A DNA stretch of 64,000 nt from Planctomycetota bacterium (GTDB lineage: Bacteria > Planctomycetota > UBA1135 > UBA2386). A program made the position numbers and the translations under genes. Under the pieces are notes generated by a model. It was not told where the DNA came from. It was given only the letters and a program-made list of their open reading frames with translations, and ran no database searches. Positions 8,012-15,484 of the stretch are shown in pieces (position 1 is the first letter of the stretch; each line of letters begins with the position of its first letter). The stretch is taken from positions 558,001 through 622,000 of the forward strand of contig JACKHZ010000010.1 in NCBI GenBank assembly GCA_020638735.1, given 5' to 3'.

Positions 8012-8439
8012 GTCGCACCGTTGCCGACGGGTTCACGCGACAACAGGTCGAACAGGACCAATGCCGGGCTCTGTGACAAGCGAACCTCGACGGCTCCATC
8101 AGCAGCGCTCGTGATGTGGTCTAGCCGGCGGTTCGCTTTCACCCGACCTTGCCAACCGCAAGCCAGGTAGGAGCGGTAGTAGTCGTCGAACTCCGGCTCT
8201 TCCGCGAAGGAGTAGCCACGGCCGCCGACGTCGTCGAGCAGCTCGGTCATCAGTTCGACGCAGCCATCTTCGCGGTGCGTCACCTCGCATACACGGAAGC
8301 CGAAGTAGTCGCCCTGCTCTTCGTTGCGCAGTTTCAGCCACTCGCCGACCCGCGGCGCGGCCGGCATCACGACCGTCTTCTGCAAGTGCGCCCAGCGGGT
8401 CTTGCTGGCCAGGTAGATGCTGACGAGCACGTCGATCAT
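7897..8439 (-). CDS. Hypothetical protein of the accessory island, probably with a lost native C-terminus
   Basis: I do not recognise a family. The chosen ATG gives MIDVLVSIYLASKTRWAHLQ and a protein of 180 aa. The first 140 residues look like a compact soluble domain (GEWLKLRNEEQGDYFGFRV, then an acidic DDYYRSYLACGW). The last 38 residues lie antisense within the 3' end of the hydrolase gene and are Ser/Arg-rich, as expected for non-coding frame sequence. The natural stop may have been lost when this island joined the chromosome just after the hydrolase stop codon. It is the last of four same-strand small genes. Confidence 0.5.
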   Translation of the reverse strand: MIDVLVSIYLASKTRWAHLQKTVVMPAAPRVGEWLKLRNEEQGDYFGFRVCEVTHREDGCVELMTELLDDVGGRGYSFAEEPEFDDYYRSYLACGWQGRVKANRRLDHITSAADGAVEVRLSQSPALVLFDLLSREPVGNGATYLPASNAHPCGSVAINSGKSRKRSSSGHSGRRLPSSE

Positions 8440-8467
8440 GGTCGGTGGTTGCTGGTGGGTGGAGTGC

Positions 8468-8761
8468 CTACGCACATGGGCAATACCCACGCCGCCGAGC
8501 GAGCAGGATGAGCGACGCGGCCAGGACCGTCGTGCATGCCGCGCTCACCAACGCAACGGCGTGAAAGTCACCCGCGAGGTTGTCGGCGCCGGTCCTGGCC
8601 AGCTCGTACGGGTCCTGGCCGAACTCCTGTGCGTATTGGATCGCGCGCATGAAGGTCCACCGGCTGACGTAGGTCATGTGGCTCATCGCGGCGGACCCCA
8701 ACGACACGGCGATCAGCAGGATGCCCAGAACGGTCGGCAGACGATGAGGCTTCGTGCGCAT
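8468..8761 (-). CDS. Small membrane protein, 97 aa
   Basis: I do not recognise a family. The protein starts MRTKPHRLPTVLGILLIAVS and has an N-terminal membrane segment (about residues 9-28). A polar loop follows with YVSRWTFMRAIQYAQEFGQD and a second membrane segment (VALVSAACTTVLAASLILLA) precedes a short basic end. Both termini would be cytoplasmic with an approximately 45-residue exported loop. The gene lies 28 bp upstream of the hypothetical gene at 7897-8439, same strand. Base composition is lower in G+C than the surrounding chromosome, consistent with the accessory island. Confidence 0.5.
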   Translation of the reverse strand: MRTKPHRLPTVLGILLIAVSLGSAAMSHMTYVSRWTFMRAIQYAQEFGQDPYELARTGADNLAGDFHAVALVSAACTTVLAASLILLARRRGYCPCA

Positions 8762-8831
8762 GGCGGTCGGATCGGGAGCAGTGCCATCTGACCTCGAGCG
8801 GGCGAAGCCCCGGAGTGGATGGCGACTGGTT

Positions 8832-8859
8832 GAGCTGCAGCGCGTAGCGCTGGCAGCTC
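8832..8859 (-). terminator. Hairpin after the gene at 8866-9357
   Basis: GAGCTGCAGCGC and GCGCTGGCAGCTC form a 12-bp stem with one bulged G (8852) and a three-base loop. It begins seven bases after the TAG stop of the upstream gene on the minus strand. There is no T-tract. A terminator-like or mRNA-stabilising hairpin is the simplest reading. The single bulged base also recalls integron attC folding, but the paired core sites are not present. Confidence 0.4.
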
Positions 8860-8865
8860 CTGGAG

Positions 8866-9357
8866 CTAGTTTGGCGGACTCTCCGACAACGCCCAGACGA
8901 GTGCAACCTCGTCCTCCGGCCCCGAACAAGCGAGAACGGTCTGCGCAGGGTCGAGCGAAAGCCTCCGGATCTCGCCCTCGAACGCCATCAGAGCCTGTGC
9001 CATCGCGATGGTCCCAACGCGCGGAGTGCGCCAGAACGCGATGCCCTGCGGAATGTCCGTCCGGGCCAGGTCGACTGCCTCGAAATCACCAAGCCACAAG
9101 TTGCGCCCAACGTTGGCTTGCCAGCTCAGAGCCTCACGCAGGCTCCCGATCTGGATCGCGCGCAGGCAGTGCTTCATGTTGTAGCGGTTCTGCTCGCGCA
9201 CCTGGCGATCCGAGTTGTCGCGCGTGTCGACGCAGACCGAGACCGCAGCACTCTCGTGATCGTGGTAGAGAGCGATCGTGTAGATCCTGATCCCACGCTC
9301 GGCCACCTCCGCCAAAGCCCGGCCAACGACATCTCGAAGGATCGACTCTCGCGTCAT
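8866..9357 (-). CDS. Hypothetical protein, weakly DUF4303-like
   Basis: A 163-aa soluble protein starting MTRESILRDVVGRALAEVAE. The order of an N-terminal helix, a strand reading IRIYTIALYHDHESAAVSVC, a middle WLGDFEAVDL-type segment and C-terminal helices is reminiscent of DUF4303 proteins, which often occur beside polymorphic-toxin or cassette genes. This resemblance is weak and no catalytic residues are evident. The ATG at 9357 is preferred over an upstream GTG that would add 50 low-complexity residues. It is followed by a bulged hairpin and sits 25 bp downstream of the lipoprotein gene at 9383-9943. Confidence 0.45.
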   Translation of the reverse strand: MTRESILRDVVGRALAEVAERGIRIYTIALYHDHESAAVSVCVDTRDNSDRQVREQNRYNMKHCLRAIQIGSLREALSWQANVGRNLWLGDFEAVDLARTDIPQGIAFWRTPRVGTIAMAQALMAFEGEIRRLSLDPAQTVLACSGPEDEVALVWALSESPPN

Positions 9358-9382
9358 GCTACGACTTGTTCCGCCTAGCGTC

Positions 9383-9943
9383 TCACGGGGCTGAGCCGCG
9401 TGCCGCTTGGGGCGCGACGGCTCCTGCGCCGAGTTGGGTTGCCGCTCGGGCGCCGCCTGAATGAGCCGCCTGGAGCTGTTTGGCGACCATGACAGCAGTC
9501 GCCTCATCGCTGAAGCCGCGATGGATCATATACATGCTGATGCAGTATCGCTTCTGGATCGGTGTGATGTCTCCGGCGTTCCAAGACGTGAGGACACGGC
9601 CATTCCAGACAAGGAACACGCCTTCATACTCTGTGACCAAGGCGTCTATGCGAGCCGCTTCGTCTCCAGGGATGTCGAAAGCAATTGTCCAGATGCCATC
9701 GACAAGCACCTGAGTGGGGTGGATGTTCTCAAGGCGAAGCCGGTCGCCCTCGAGGCACCGCAACGGCACGCGGGCGTTCTGACCCGGCGACAACATGAAC
9801 TCTGCTCGTGAATCGGTATCGAAGACAGCGAGGTGGACGAGCGACGGAGCTTCCCTCGCAGCAGGGGCCATCGCAGGTGGCACTACTCCTCCCTGGCACG
9901 CCGCAAGGAGCACTACCACCGAAACGTGACGAGAATGGAGCAT
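9383..9943 (-). CDS. Lipoprotein with a SecDF P1-head-like domain
   Basis: A 186-aa exported lipoprotein; the lipobox is LLAACQ with Cys at residue 16. The body resembles the P1 head subdomain of SecD: WTIAFDIPGDEAARIDALVT, then EGVFLVWNGRVLTSWNAGDI, then an I-x-x-GFSDEATAVMVAKQLQA ending that matches the usual ISGNFTxEEAxxLAxxL pattern. Stand-alone lipoproteins of this type are known without an established role. No SecD membrane segments are present. Base composition is distinctly lower in G+C than the flanking chromosome. It is the first gene of the minus-strand accessory group and its 5' side faces the IS110 remnant. Confidence 0.45.
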   Translation of the reverse strand: MLHSRHVSVVVLLAACQGGVVPPAMAPAAREAPSLVHLAVFDTDSRAEFMLSPGQNARVPLRCLEGDRLRLENIHPTQVLVDGIWTIAFDIPGDEAARIDALVTEYEGVFLVWNGRVLTSWNAGDITPIQKRYCISMYMIHRGFSDEATAVMVAKQLQAAHSGGARAATQLGAGAVAPQAARGSAP

Positions 9944-10061
9944 GACGGCAACCCGGTCAACCCAACGTCGCTCACGCTCAGCCGCGGGCCGCGCGCAGTG
10001 TGCTTGATCTCGCGGTTGCGTGATCGCGCGGTCCGTCGGCTGCTGCGTGGTGATGCTGATA

Positions 10062-10115
10062 AGGCCCCCAGAGCACCCGCCTACGCTGGCGGGCTCATCA
10101 AACCCCCGAGGGCCT
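10062..10115 (+). ncRNA. Candidate segment of an IS110 bridge RNA
   Basis: An outer stem AGGCCC (10062-10067) with GGGCCT (10110-10115) encloses an inner perfect stem CCCGCC (10076-10081) with GGCGGG (10088-10093) and two single-stranded internal regions. The structure ends one base before the transposase ATG. IS110 elements are known to encode a bridge RNA from the 5' non-coding end. The fold and position fit, but target- and donor-binding loops cannot be assigned without the element ends and a target site. Confidence 0.35.
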
Positions 10116-10116
10116 C

Positions 10117-11087
10117 ATGCAACTCTACACCAGACGCCACCGCCACTACTGCGGCATCGACCTCCACGCGCGAACGATGCACGTCTGCGTCGTCGACCAG
10201 GACGGCACCGAACTCGCCAGAACATCCCGACCAACCCCGCCGCGCTCCTCCAGCTCATCGCGCCCTACCGCGACGACCTGGTCGTCGGCGTCGAGTGCAT
10301 CTTCTGCTGGTACTGACTGGCCGACCTCCGCGCCGCCGAGGACATCCACTTCGTCGTCGGCCACGCCCTCTACATGCGCCTGATTCACGGCGCCAAGGAA
10401 GAGAACGACCGCATCGACGCCTTCAAGATCGCCACCCTGCTCCGCGGCGGGCTGCTGCCCATGAGCTACTTCTACCCGCCGGAGATGCGTCCGACGCGCG
10501 ATCTGCTCCGCCGACGCCTGCACCGGGTCCGCGAACGCGGGCAGATGCTCGCCCACGTCCAGAACACCTTCCATCAGTACAACCTGCAGCCGCCGACCTC
10601 CCGCATCGCCTTCAAGGGCAACCGCGAGGGCGTCGCCGAGCGCTTCGAAGACGCGTCGGCCAGGAAGACCGTCGAGCTCGACCTCGAGATGATCGGCGAC
10701 CTCGACGAAGCCATCGCATCCTGCGAACGCCACCTCGAGCGGTCTGTGAAGCTGCACGACGCCGACAACTTCTACCGGCTGCGCAGCATCCCCGGCGTCG
10801 GCAAGGTGCTCGCGATGACGATCCTGTACGAGATGCACACGATCGATCGCTTCTACGCCCGCCTGATCCGGCCGAGCAAGGAGTCCGCCGGCAAGAAGGC
10901 CGGCAGCGGCGGCGGCGCCAACATCGGCAACCCCAACCTCAAGTGGGCGATCTCCGAAGCAGCCGTGCTGATGCTCCGACACGGCGACATCGAGAAGCTC
11001 ATGAACCGACTGCGGCGAAAGCACGGCAAGGGCAAAGCCCTCGGCGTGCTCTCCCACAAGCTCGGCCGCACTTCAGCGGCCTGCTAA
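10117..11087 (+). pseudogene. IS110-family transposase, disrupted
   Basis: This encodes the RuvC-like DEDD transposase of IS110, but it is broken. The N-terminus MQLYTRRHRHYCGIDLHART carries the first catalytic Asp. A one-base deletion near 10217 moves the frame from ELA to QNIPTNPAALLQL. An in-frame TGA at 10314-10316 then interrupts a WYWLADL-like segment. After that the frame is open: the HGAKEENDRIDAFKIATLL block, the IPGVGKVLAMTILYEM block and GNPNLKWAISEAAVLMLR are all recognisable, as is the KHGKGKALGVLSHKLGR end. The C-terminus stops early (TSAAC). About 323 codons remain, slightly short for the family. No functional transposase can be made. Confidence 0.85.
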
Positions 11088-11208
11088 TCCCGCAGAGCCC
11101 GGACGCAACCGCCTCGCGCTCGCCAGCTTCAGGGACGAACCGCGGAGATGGGTAGAACTGTCGATTACCTTCCCAGAACAAAACTCGACACGGCAGTGAA
11201 GAACGCGC

Positions 11209-12066
11209 TCACGCATCGATCCCCGTCTTCTCGCTCGGCGGCGCGAACACGTCCAACACCACCGCCGTCTCCAACGCCTCGGCGCCGTGCGGGGCCCACG
11301 CCGGCAGCTGCAGCACGTCGCCGGCGCGCAGGTCGCGCGTCTCGCCGCCGCGCAGCGTGAAGCGCACCACGCCGGAGATCACGCACGCGAACTGTTCGTT
11401 CTGGTGCTCGTGCACCGGCACCTTGCAGCCCTTGTGCAGCGTGATGTGCGAGATCATCGCCTCGTCGCCGATCATGCGCCGGCGCTCCAGCAGTGCCATC
11501 GGCGACTCGGTGCGCATCGCCGCCCACGTGCGCGCGGTCGCCGGCAGCGGGTCGCGTGCGGCGCGGGCGGCGAGTGCCTCGACAGCGGCGAGGTGATGAT
11601 CGTCGTGTTCGGCGGCGAACGCGGCGACGTCGATCGCGCGCATCGGTGTCTGCAGGCGCGGGTGAAGTGCGGTGCGGGCGAGGCCGCGGGGGTCGAGCGC
11701 GCGCAATTCGCGCAGCAGTTCGGCGCGGCGGCATTCGAACGCGGTCAGTACCGCGACGAACGGGCGCGCGTTATAGTCGGCGTCCCACGTCGAGCGGTTG
11801 CTCAGGTCGGCGGCGCGCAACGTGGTGGCGCCGTTGGCCAGGTCCTCGAGCCGCGCGAGCCACAGGCCGTCGAGCTCGAACAGGTGGCCGACGTGCTCCT
11901 GCGCCGACCAGCGCTCGCCGTCACGCGCCGTGCGCTGCTTCGGCGTCAGCCCGCGCAGCGTCGCGGTGATGCGCGGCGCCGCGCCGCGCAGCCGCGAACA
12001 CAGTGTGCCGATGCGTTCGATGGGGAAATCGAAGGCGAACGAACGGTCGAACCACGCTTCCTTCAT
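11209..12066 (-). CDS. DinB-like / cupin fusion protein
   Basis: A 285-aa cytoplasmic protein with two domains. Residues about 25-170 form a DinB-like four-helix bundle with metal-type histidines (AQEHVGHLFELDGLW and AAEHDDHHLAAV). Residues about 205-275 form a cupin with the HKGCKVPVHEHQNEQFACV metal motif and a second motif ending PAWAPHGAEAL. DinB-family proteins include thiol-dependent transferases, and cupins bind metals or small ligands, so a thiol- or metal-linked role is possible. The fusion is unusual and the function is not known. A TACTCT box seven bases before the ATG supports the start. Confidence 0.75.
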   Translation of the reverse strand: MKEAWFDRSFAFDFPIERIGTLCSRLRGAAPRITATLRGLTPKQRTARDGERWSAQEHVGHLFELDGLWLARLEDLANGATTLRAADLSNRSTWDADYNARPFVAVLTAFECRRAELLRELRALDPRGLARTALHPRLQTPMRAIDVAAFAAEHDDHHLAAVEALAARAARDPLPATARTWAAMRTESPMALLERRRMIGDEAMISHITLHKGCKVPVHEHQNEQFACVISGVVRFTLRGGETRDLRAGDVLQLPAWAPHGAEALETAVVLDVFAPPSEKTGIDA

Positions 12067-12073
12067 GGCCGGG

Positions 12074-12079
12074 AGAGTA
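12074..12079 (-). promoter_or_regulatory. TAnnnT -10 box for leaderless start at 12066
   Basis: On the minus strand GCTACTCT is followed by seven bases and ATG. The arrangement matches the recurring leaderless-type start seen elsewhere in the window. Inferred. Confidence 0.45.
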
Positions 12080-12219
12080 GCGCGAGCTCACGTGCGGGAT
12101 GAGGCTCATCGTCTCGGCCTTGGTGATGCTCGTCGTGCCACGGCGCAAGAATTCGCGGGGGCGCGGGGAACCGCAGGGGGCGGGTGTGTCTCTCCCCAGG
12201 CGAACCAACGAGAACACTC

Positions 12220-12870
12220 ATGAACGAAACCCCGAGCACCCGTCCCGGCCTTCCCCGTCTCAACGAACCGGCGCCCGACTTCTCGGCCGTCACTACCTAT
12301 GGCAAGCGCAGCCTCTCCGACTACCGCGGCAAGTGGCTGGTCCTCTTCTCCCATCCGGCCGACTTCACGCCGGTCTGCACCACCGAGTTCATGGCCTTCG
12401 CTCGCAATCACGAGCGCTTCCAGGCCTTGAACACCGAGCTGCTCGGGCTGTCGATCGACAGCAAGTTTGCCCACATTGCGTGGGTGCGCAGCATCAAGGA
12501 GAAGTTCGGCGTCGACGTGCGATTCCCGATCATCGAGGACCTGTCGATGCAGGTGGCCCACGCCTACGGCATGATCCAGCCGGGCGCGAGCGACACCTCG
12601 GCGGTGCGTGCGACCTTCATCATCGACCCCGAGGGCGTGCTGCGGGCGATGGTCTACTACCCGATGTCCAACGGCCGCTCGGTGGAGGAATTCGTGCGGC
12701 TGATCCAGGCGATGCAGACCTCCGACCAGCACAAGGTGGCGACACCCGAGGCATGGAAGCCGGGTGAGGCGGTGATCGTGCCACCACCGGTCACCACCGG
12801 GGCAGCCGAGAAGCGCCTGACCGAGGGCTTCGAGTTGACCGACTGGTACTTCTCCAAGAAGCAGCTGTAG
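12220..12870 (+). CDS. 1-Cys peroxiredoxin (Prx6-like)
   Basis: A thiol peroxidase of 216 aa that reduces hydrogen and alkyl hydroperoxides in the cytoplasm. The peroxidatic cysteine is C53 in HPADFTPVCTTEF, with the conserved Pro and Thr of the PxxxT/SxxC motif. It is the only cysteine in the protein, so this is a 1-Cys enzyme that needs an external reductant. The long C-terminal dimerisation region (WKPGEAVIVPPPVTTG, then FELTDWYFSKKQL) is characteristic of the Prx6 group. The ATG at 12220 gives the normal N-terminus; an upstream GTG would add 12 residues. It is divergent from the DinB-cupin gene, with 153 bp between them. Confidence 0.92.
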   Translation: MNETPSTRPGLPRLNEPAPDFSAVTTYGKRSLSDYRGKWLVLFSHPADFTPVCTTEFMAFARNHERFQALNTELLGLSIDSKFAHIAWVRSIKEKFGVDVRFPIIEDLSMQVAHAYGMIQPGASDTSAVRATFIIDPEGVLRAMVYYPMSNGRSVEEFVRLIQAMQTSDQHKVATPEAWKPGEAVIVPPPVTTGAAEKRLTEGFELTDWYFSKKQL

Positions 12871-12904
12871 CAGCTACGATCACACGGACTCGAGCAGAGC
12901 CCGC

Positions 12905-13660
12905 GTGATCTCTTTCCTCGTTCCTGCGCACGACGAAGCGGCCAACATCGCCGCCACGATCGCGTCGATCCGCGCCGCCGTCGGCGCGCGCGCGCACGAA
13001 GTGATCGTCGTCGCCGACGCCTGCAGCGACGACACAGCGCAGCTGGCCCGGGACGCTGGCGCGCGCGTCCTCGAGGTCGACGTGCGACAGATCGCGGCAG
13101 CGCGCAACGCCGGCGCCGCCGCGGCCCGCGGCGACGTGCTGGTGTTCGTCGACGCCGACACGCGCATCGACGCGGCCGTCGTCGAAGGCCTCGAGCGCGC
13201 GCTCGCCGCTGGCGCGGTCGGCGGCGGGGCGTTGGTGCGCTTCGACCGGCCGGTGCCGTGGTGGGCGCATGTGCTGGTGCCGCTGATGACCGCCGCCTAC
13301 TTCGCGATGCGGCTCGCCGCCGGCTGCTTCGTGTTCGCGACGCGTGAAGCGTTCGCCGCCGTCGGCGGCTTCGACAAGGAGCTGTTCGCCGCCGAGGAGG
13401 TCGAGTTCAGCCGCGCGCTGAAGCGCTACGCCAAGGCGGTGCGCTTCGCCGACGGCCGCCGGGGTCGCTTCGTCGTGTTGCGGCAGCGCGTCGAGACCTC
13501 GGCGCGCAAGCTGCGCACGCACAGCGGCTGGCGGCTGCTCGGCGACGTGCTGCGTTTGGCGCTGCGGGGGCGGCGGGGTGTGCGCGATCGCAAGGCCCTG
13601 TCGCTGTGGTACGGGCCGCGGCAACTCGACCCCGGCGCGCGCGGTCACCATGGGGGTTGA
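12905..13660 (+). CDS. Glycosyltransferase family 2
   Basis: A GT-A fold glycosyltransferase of 251 aa. The start ISFLVPAHDEAANIAATIAS is the family nucleotide-binding strand. The DxD metal site is VFVDADTRID, and CFVFATREAFAAVGGFD with the EEVEFSRALKR acceptor/catalytic region follows. There is no clear membrane anchor, apart from a weak hydrophobic stretch near residue 130. The GTG at 12905 is the only sensible start. A TACGAT box lies 24 bases upstream of it. Donor and acceptor cannot be predicted, and no neighbouring sugar genes help. Confidence 0.85.
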   Translation: MISFLVPAHDEAANIAATIASIRAAVGARAHEVIVVADACSDDTAQLARDAGARVLEVDVRQIAAARNAGAAAARGDVLVFVDADTRIDAAVVEGLERALAAGAVGGGALVRFDRPVPWWAHVLVPLMTAAYFAMRLAAGCFVFATREAFAAVGGFDKELFAAEEVEFSRALKRYAKAVRFADGRRGRFVVLRQRVETSARKLRTHSGWRLLGDVLRLALRGRRGVRDRKALSLWYGPRQLDPGARGHHGG

Positions 13661-13690
13661 TCGGGGCCGACGAGCCCCGATCATGCGGCG

Positions 13691-15484
13691 ATGCCCGCGT
13701 CCCTGAGCCTCTGCGTTGCGCTGCTGGCATGCCCCCAGGGCCCGTCGCCGCAGCAGCACTGGGCCTACCGCGCGCCGGTACGACCGGCGGCGCCGACCGG
13801 CGCGAACGCGATCGACGCACTGCTCGAGGAGAAGTGGGCGGGCCAGGGGCTGGTCGGCACCGCCGAGGCCGACCGCGCGACGCTCGCGCGCCGGCTGCAC
13901 CTCGACCTGATCGGGCTCCCGCCGACCGTCGAGGAGGTCGAAGCGTTCGTCGCCGACCAGGCATCCGACGCCTACCAACGGCTCGTCGATCGGCTGCTCG
14001 CGTCGCCGCACTTCGGCGAACGCTGGGCCGTGCCGTGGCTCGACCTCGCGCGCTACGGCGACACCAACGGCTACAACTTCGACGGCGGGCGCACCATCTG
14101 GCCGTATCGCGACTGGGTGATCGCGGCGATCAACGACGACATGCCGTTCGACCGCTTCACCGTGCTGCAGCTGGCCGGTGACCTGTTGCCGGCGAGCGAA
14201 GGCGGCGGCGACGAAGGCGCGAAGGTCGCCACCGGCTTCCACCGCAACACGATGCTCAACAACGAGGGCGGCGTCGACGAGGCGGAGGCGCGCTGGGAGC
14301 GGCTGCTCGACCGCGCCAGCACCACGGCGACGACCTGGCTCGGCAGCACGTTCCACTGCGCGCAGTGCCACGACCACAAGTACGACCCGCTGCCGCAGCG
14401 CGACTTCTACGGCATGGTCGCGTTCTTCGAGACCTCGGACGAGGTCGACCTGACGCTCGCCGACGGCAGCAAGACGCTGGTGCTGCGCGAGGCGAAGGAC
14501 CGCGACGCGGCGACGCCGCTGCACGTGCGCGGTGCCTACGACGCGCCTGCTGCGATGGTGCCGGCGCACCTGCCGACCGCCTACGCGCCGGCGCAGGACA
14601 CGCTGCTGCACGACGGTCAGAAGGCCGATCGGCTGCTGTTGGCGCGGTGGCTGGTGTCGCCCGACAACCCGCTGACTGCGCGTGTCGCCGCCAACCGCCT
14701 CTGGAGCGAACTGTTCGGCAGCTCTTTGGTCGACACGCCCGAGGACTGGGGGCCGCAAGCGGCGGCGCCGCTGCAGCTCGACCTGCTCGACTGGCTGGCG
14801 ACCGAGTACGTGCGGCTCGGCTGGAGCAGGAAGCAGATGGTGCGCACGATCGTGCTGTCGGCGGCGTATCGGCGCGACGCCGCCGCCGACGCGGCGCAGC
14901 GCGAGCTCGATCCTGGCAACCGCCACTTCGCGCGCGGTCAGCGCTTCCGCCTCGACGCCGAACGCATCCGCGACACCTGGCTCGTCGCCGCCGGCCTGCT
15001 GTCGCGCAAGATCGGCGGGCCGAGCGTCTATCCGTTGCAGGCGGACACCAGCGGCGTGGTGCCGCTGAACAAGGTCAACATGCGGTGGCCGACCAGCGAC
15101 GGCGAGGATCGCTGGCGGCGCGGCCTCTACACCTATTGGCGCCGGACCGCGCCGTTCGTCGCCTTCCAGGCGTTCGACGCGTCGTCGCGCGAGATGTGCA
15201 CCGTGTGCCGAGAACGCAGCAACACGCCGCTGCAGGCGCTGGTCGGGCTCAACGATCCGACCGCGATCGCCTGCGCCGACGCGTTGGCGCAGCGCATGTG
15301 CGCGCACGGGGGTGACGACCGCGAACGGTTGGCGTTCGGCTTCGTCGCCTGCACCTCACGGCAGCCGGATCCGGCCGAACTCGACGCGCTGCTGGTCGCC
15401 CTGCGCGCAGAGCCGGTCGACGTCGCCTGGTCGCGCATCGCGATCGTGCTGCTCAACCTCGACGAGACGCTGTGCCGAGGATGA
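13691..15484 (+). CDS. DUF1549/DUF1553 (PSCyt2/PSD1) secreted protein
   Basis: A hallmark planctomycete protein of 597 aa. A short signal sequence (SLSLCVALLACPQG) is followed by DUF1549 at about 40-240, with LDLIGLPPTVEEVEAFVAD and the FGERWAVPWLDLARYGDTNG block. It contains a CAQCHDHK motif near residue 223 that could hold haem c. DUF1553 occupies about 320-580 (NRLWSELFGSSLVDTPEDWG, LSAAYRRD, TPLQALVGLNDP). The full-length family often carries an N-terminal cytochrome-like domain, which is missing here. Its stop overlaps the DUF1501 start as ATGA. The pair is thought to act in polysaccharide or sulfated-polymer handling, but no activity is established. Confidence 0.92.
   Translation: MPASLSLCVALLACPQGPSPQQHWAYRAPVRPAAPTGANAIDALLEEKWAGQGLVGTAEADRATLARRLHLDLIGLPPTVEEVEAFVADQASDAYQRLVDRLLASPHFGERWAVPWLDLARYGDTNGYNFDGGRTIWPYRDWVIAAINDDMPFDRFTVLQLAGDLLPASEGGGDEGAKVATGFHRNTMLNNEGGVDEAEARWERLLDRASTTATTWLGSTFHCAQCHDHKYDPLPQRDFYGMVAFFETSDEVDLTLADGSKTLVLREAKDRDAATPLHVRGAYDAPAAMVPAHLPTAYAPAQDTLLHDGQKADRLLLARWLVSPDNPLTARVAANRLWSELFGSSLVDTPEDWGPQAAAPLQLDLLDWLATEYVRLGWSRKQMVRTIVLSAAYRRDAAADAAQRELDPGNRHFARGQRFRLDAERIRDTWLVAAGLLSRKIGGPSVYPLQADTSGVVPLNKVNMRWPTSDGEDRWRRGLYTYWRRTAPFVAFQAFDASSREMCTVCRERSNTPLQALVGLNDPTAIACADALAQRMCAHGGDDRERLAFGFVACTSRQPDPAELDALLVALRAEPVDVAWSRIAIVLLNLDETLCRG

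Larger units (their letters stand above)
10020..11100 (+). mobile_element. IS110-family element, decayed; ends not defined
   Basis: The element is recognised from its transposase remains at 10117-11087 and a structured leader just upstream. IS110 elements lack classical terminal inverted repeats, so ends cannot be set by eye and the coordinates given are approximate. It lies between the accessory-gene cluster and the DinB-cupin gene. The coding damage means it cannot move by itself. Confidence 0.6.

Noticed and set aside
7897..9943. Integron cassette array
   Set aside because: The gene layout invites the idea, but paired attC cores are absent, two spacers are too short and no integrase is in the window.
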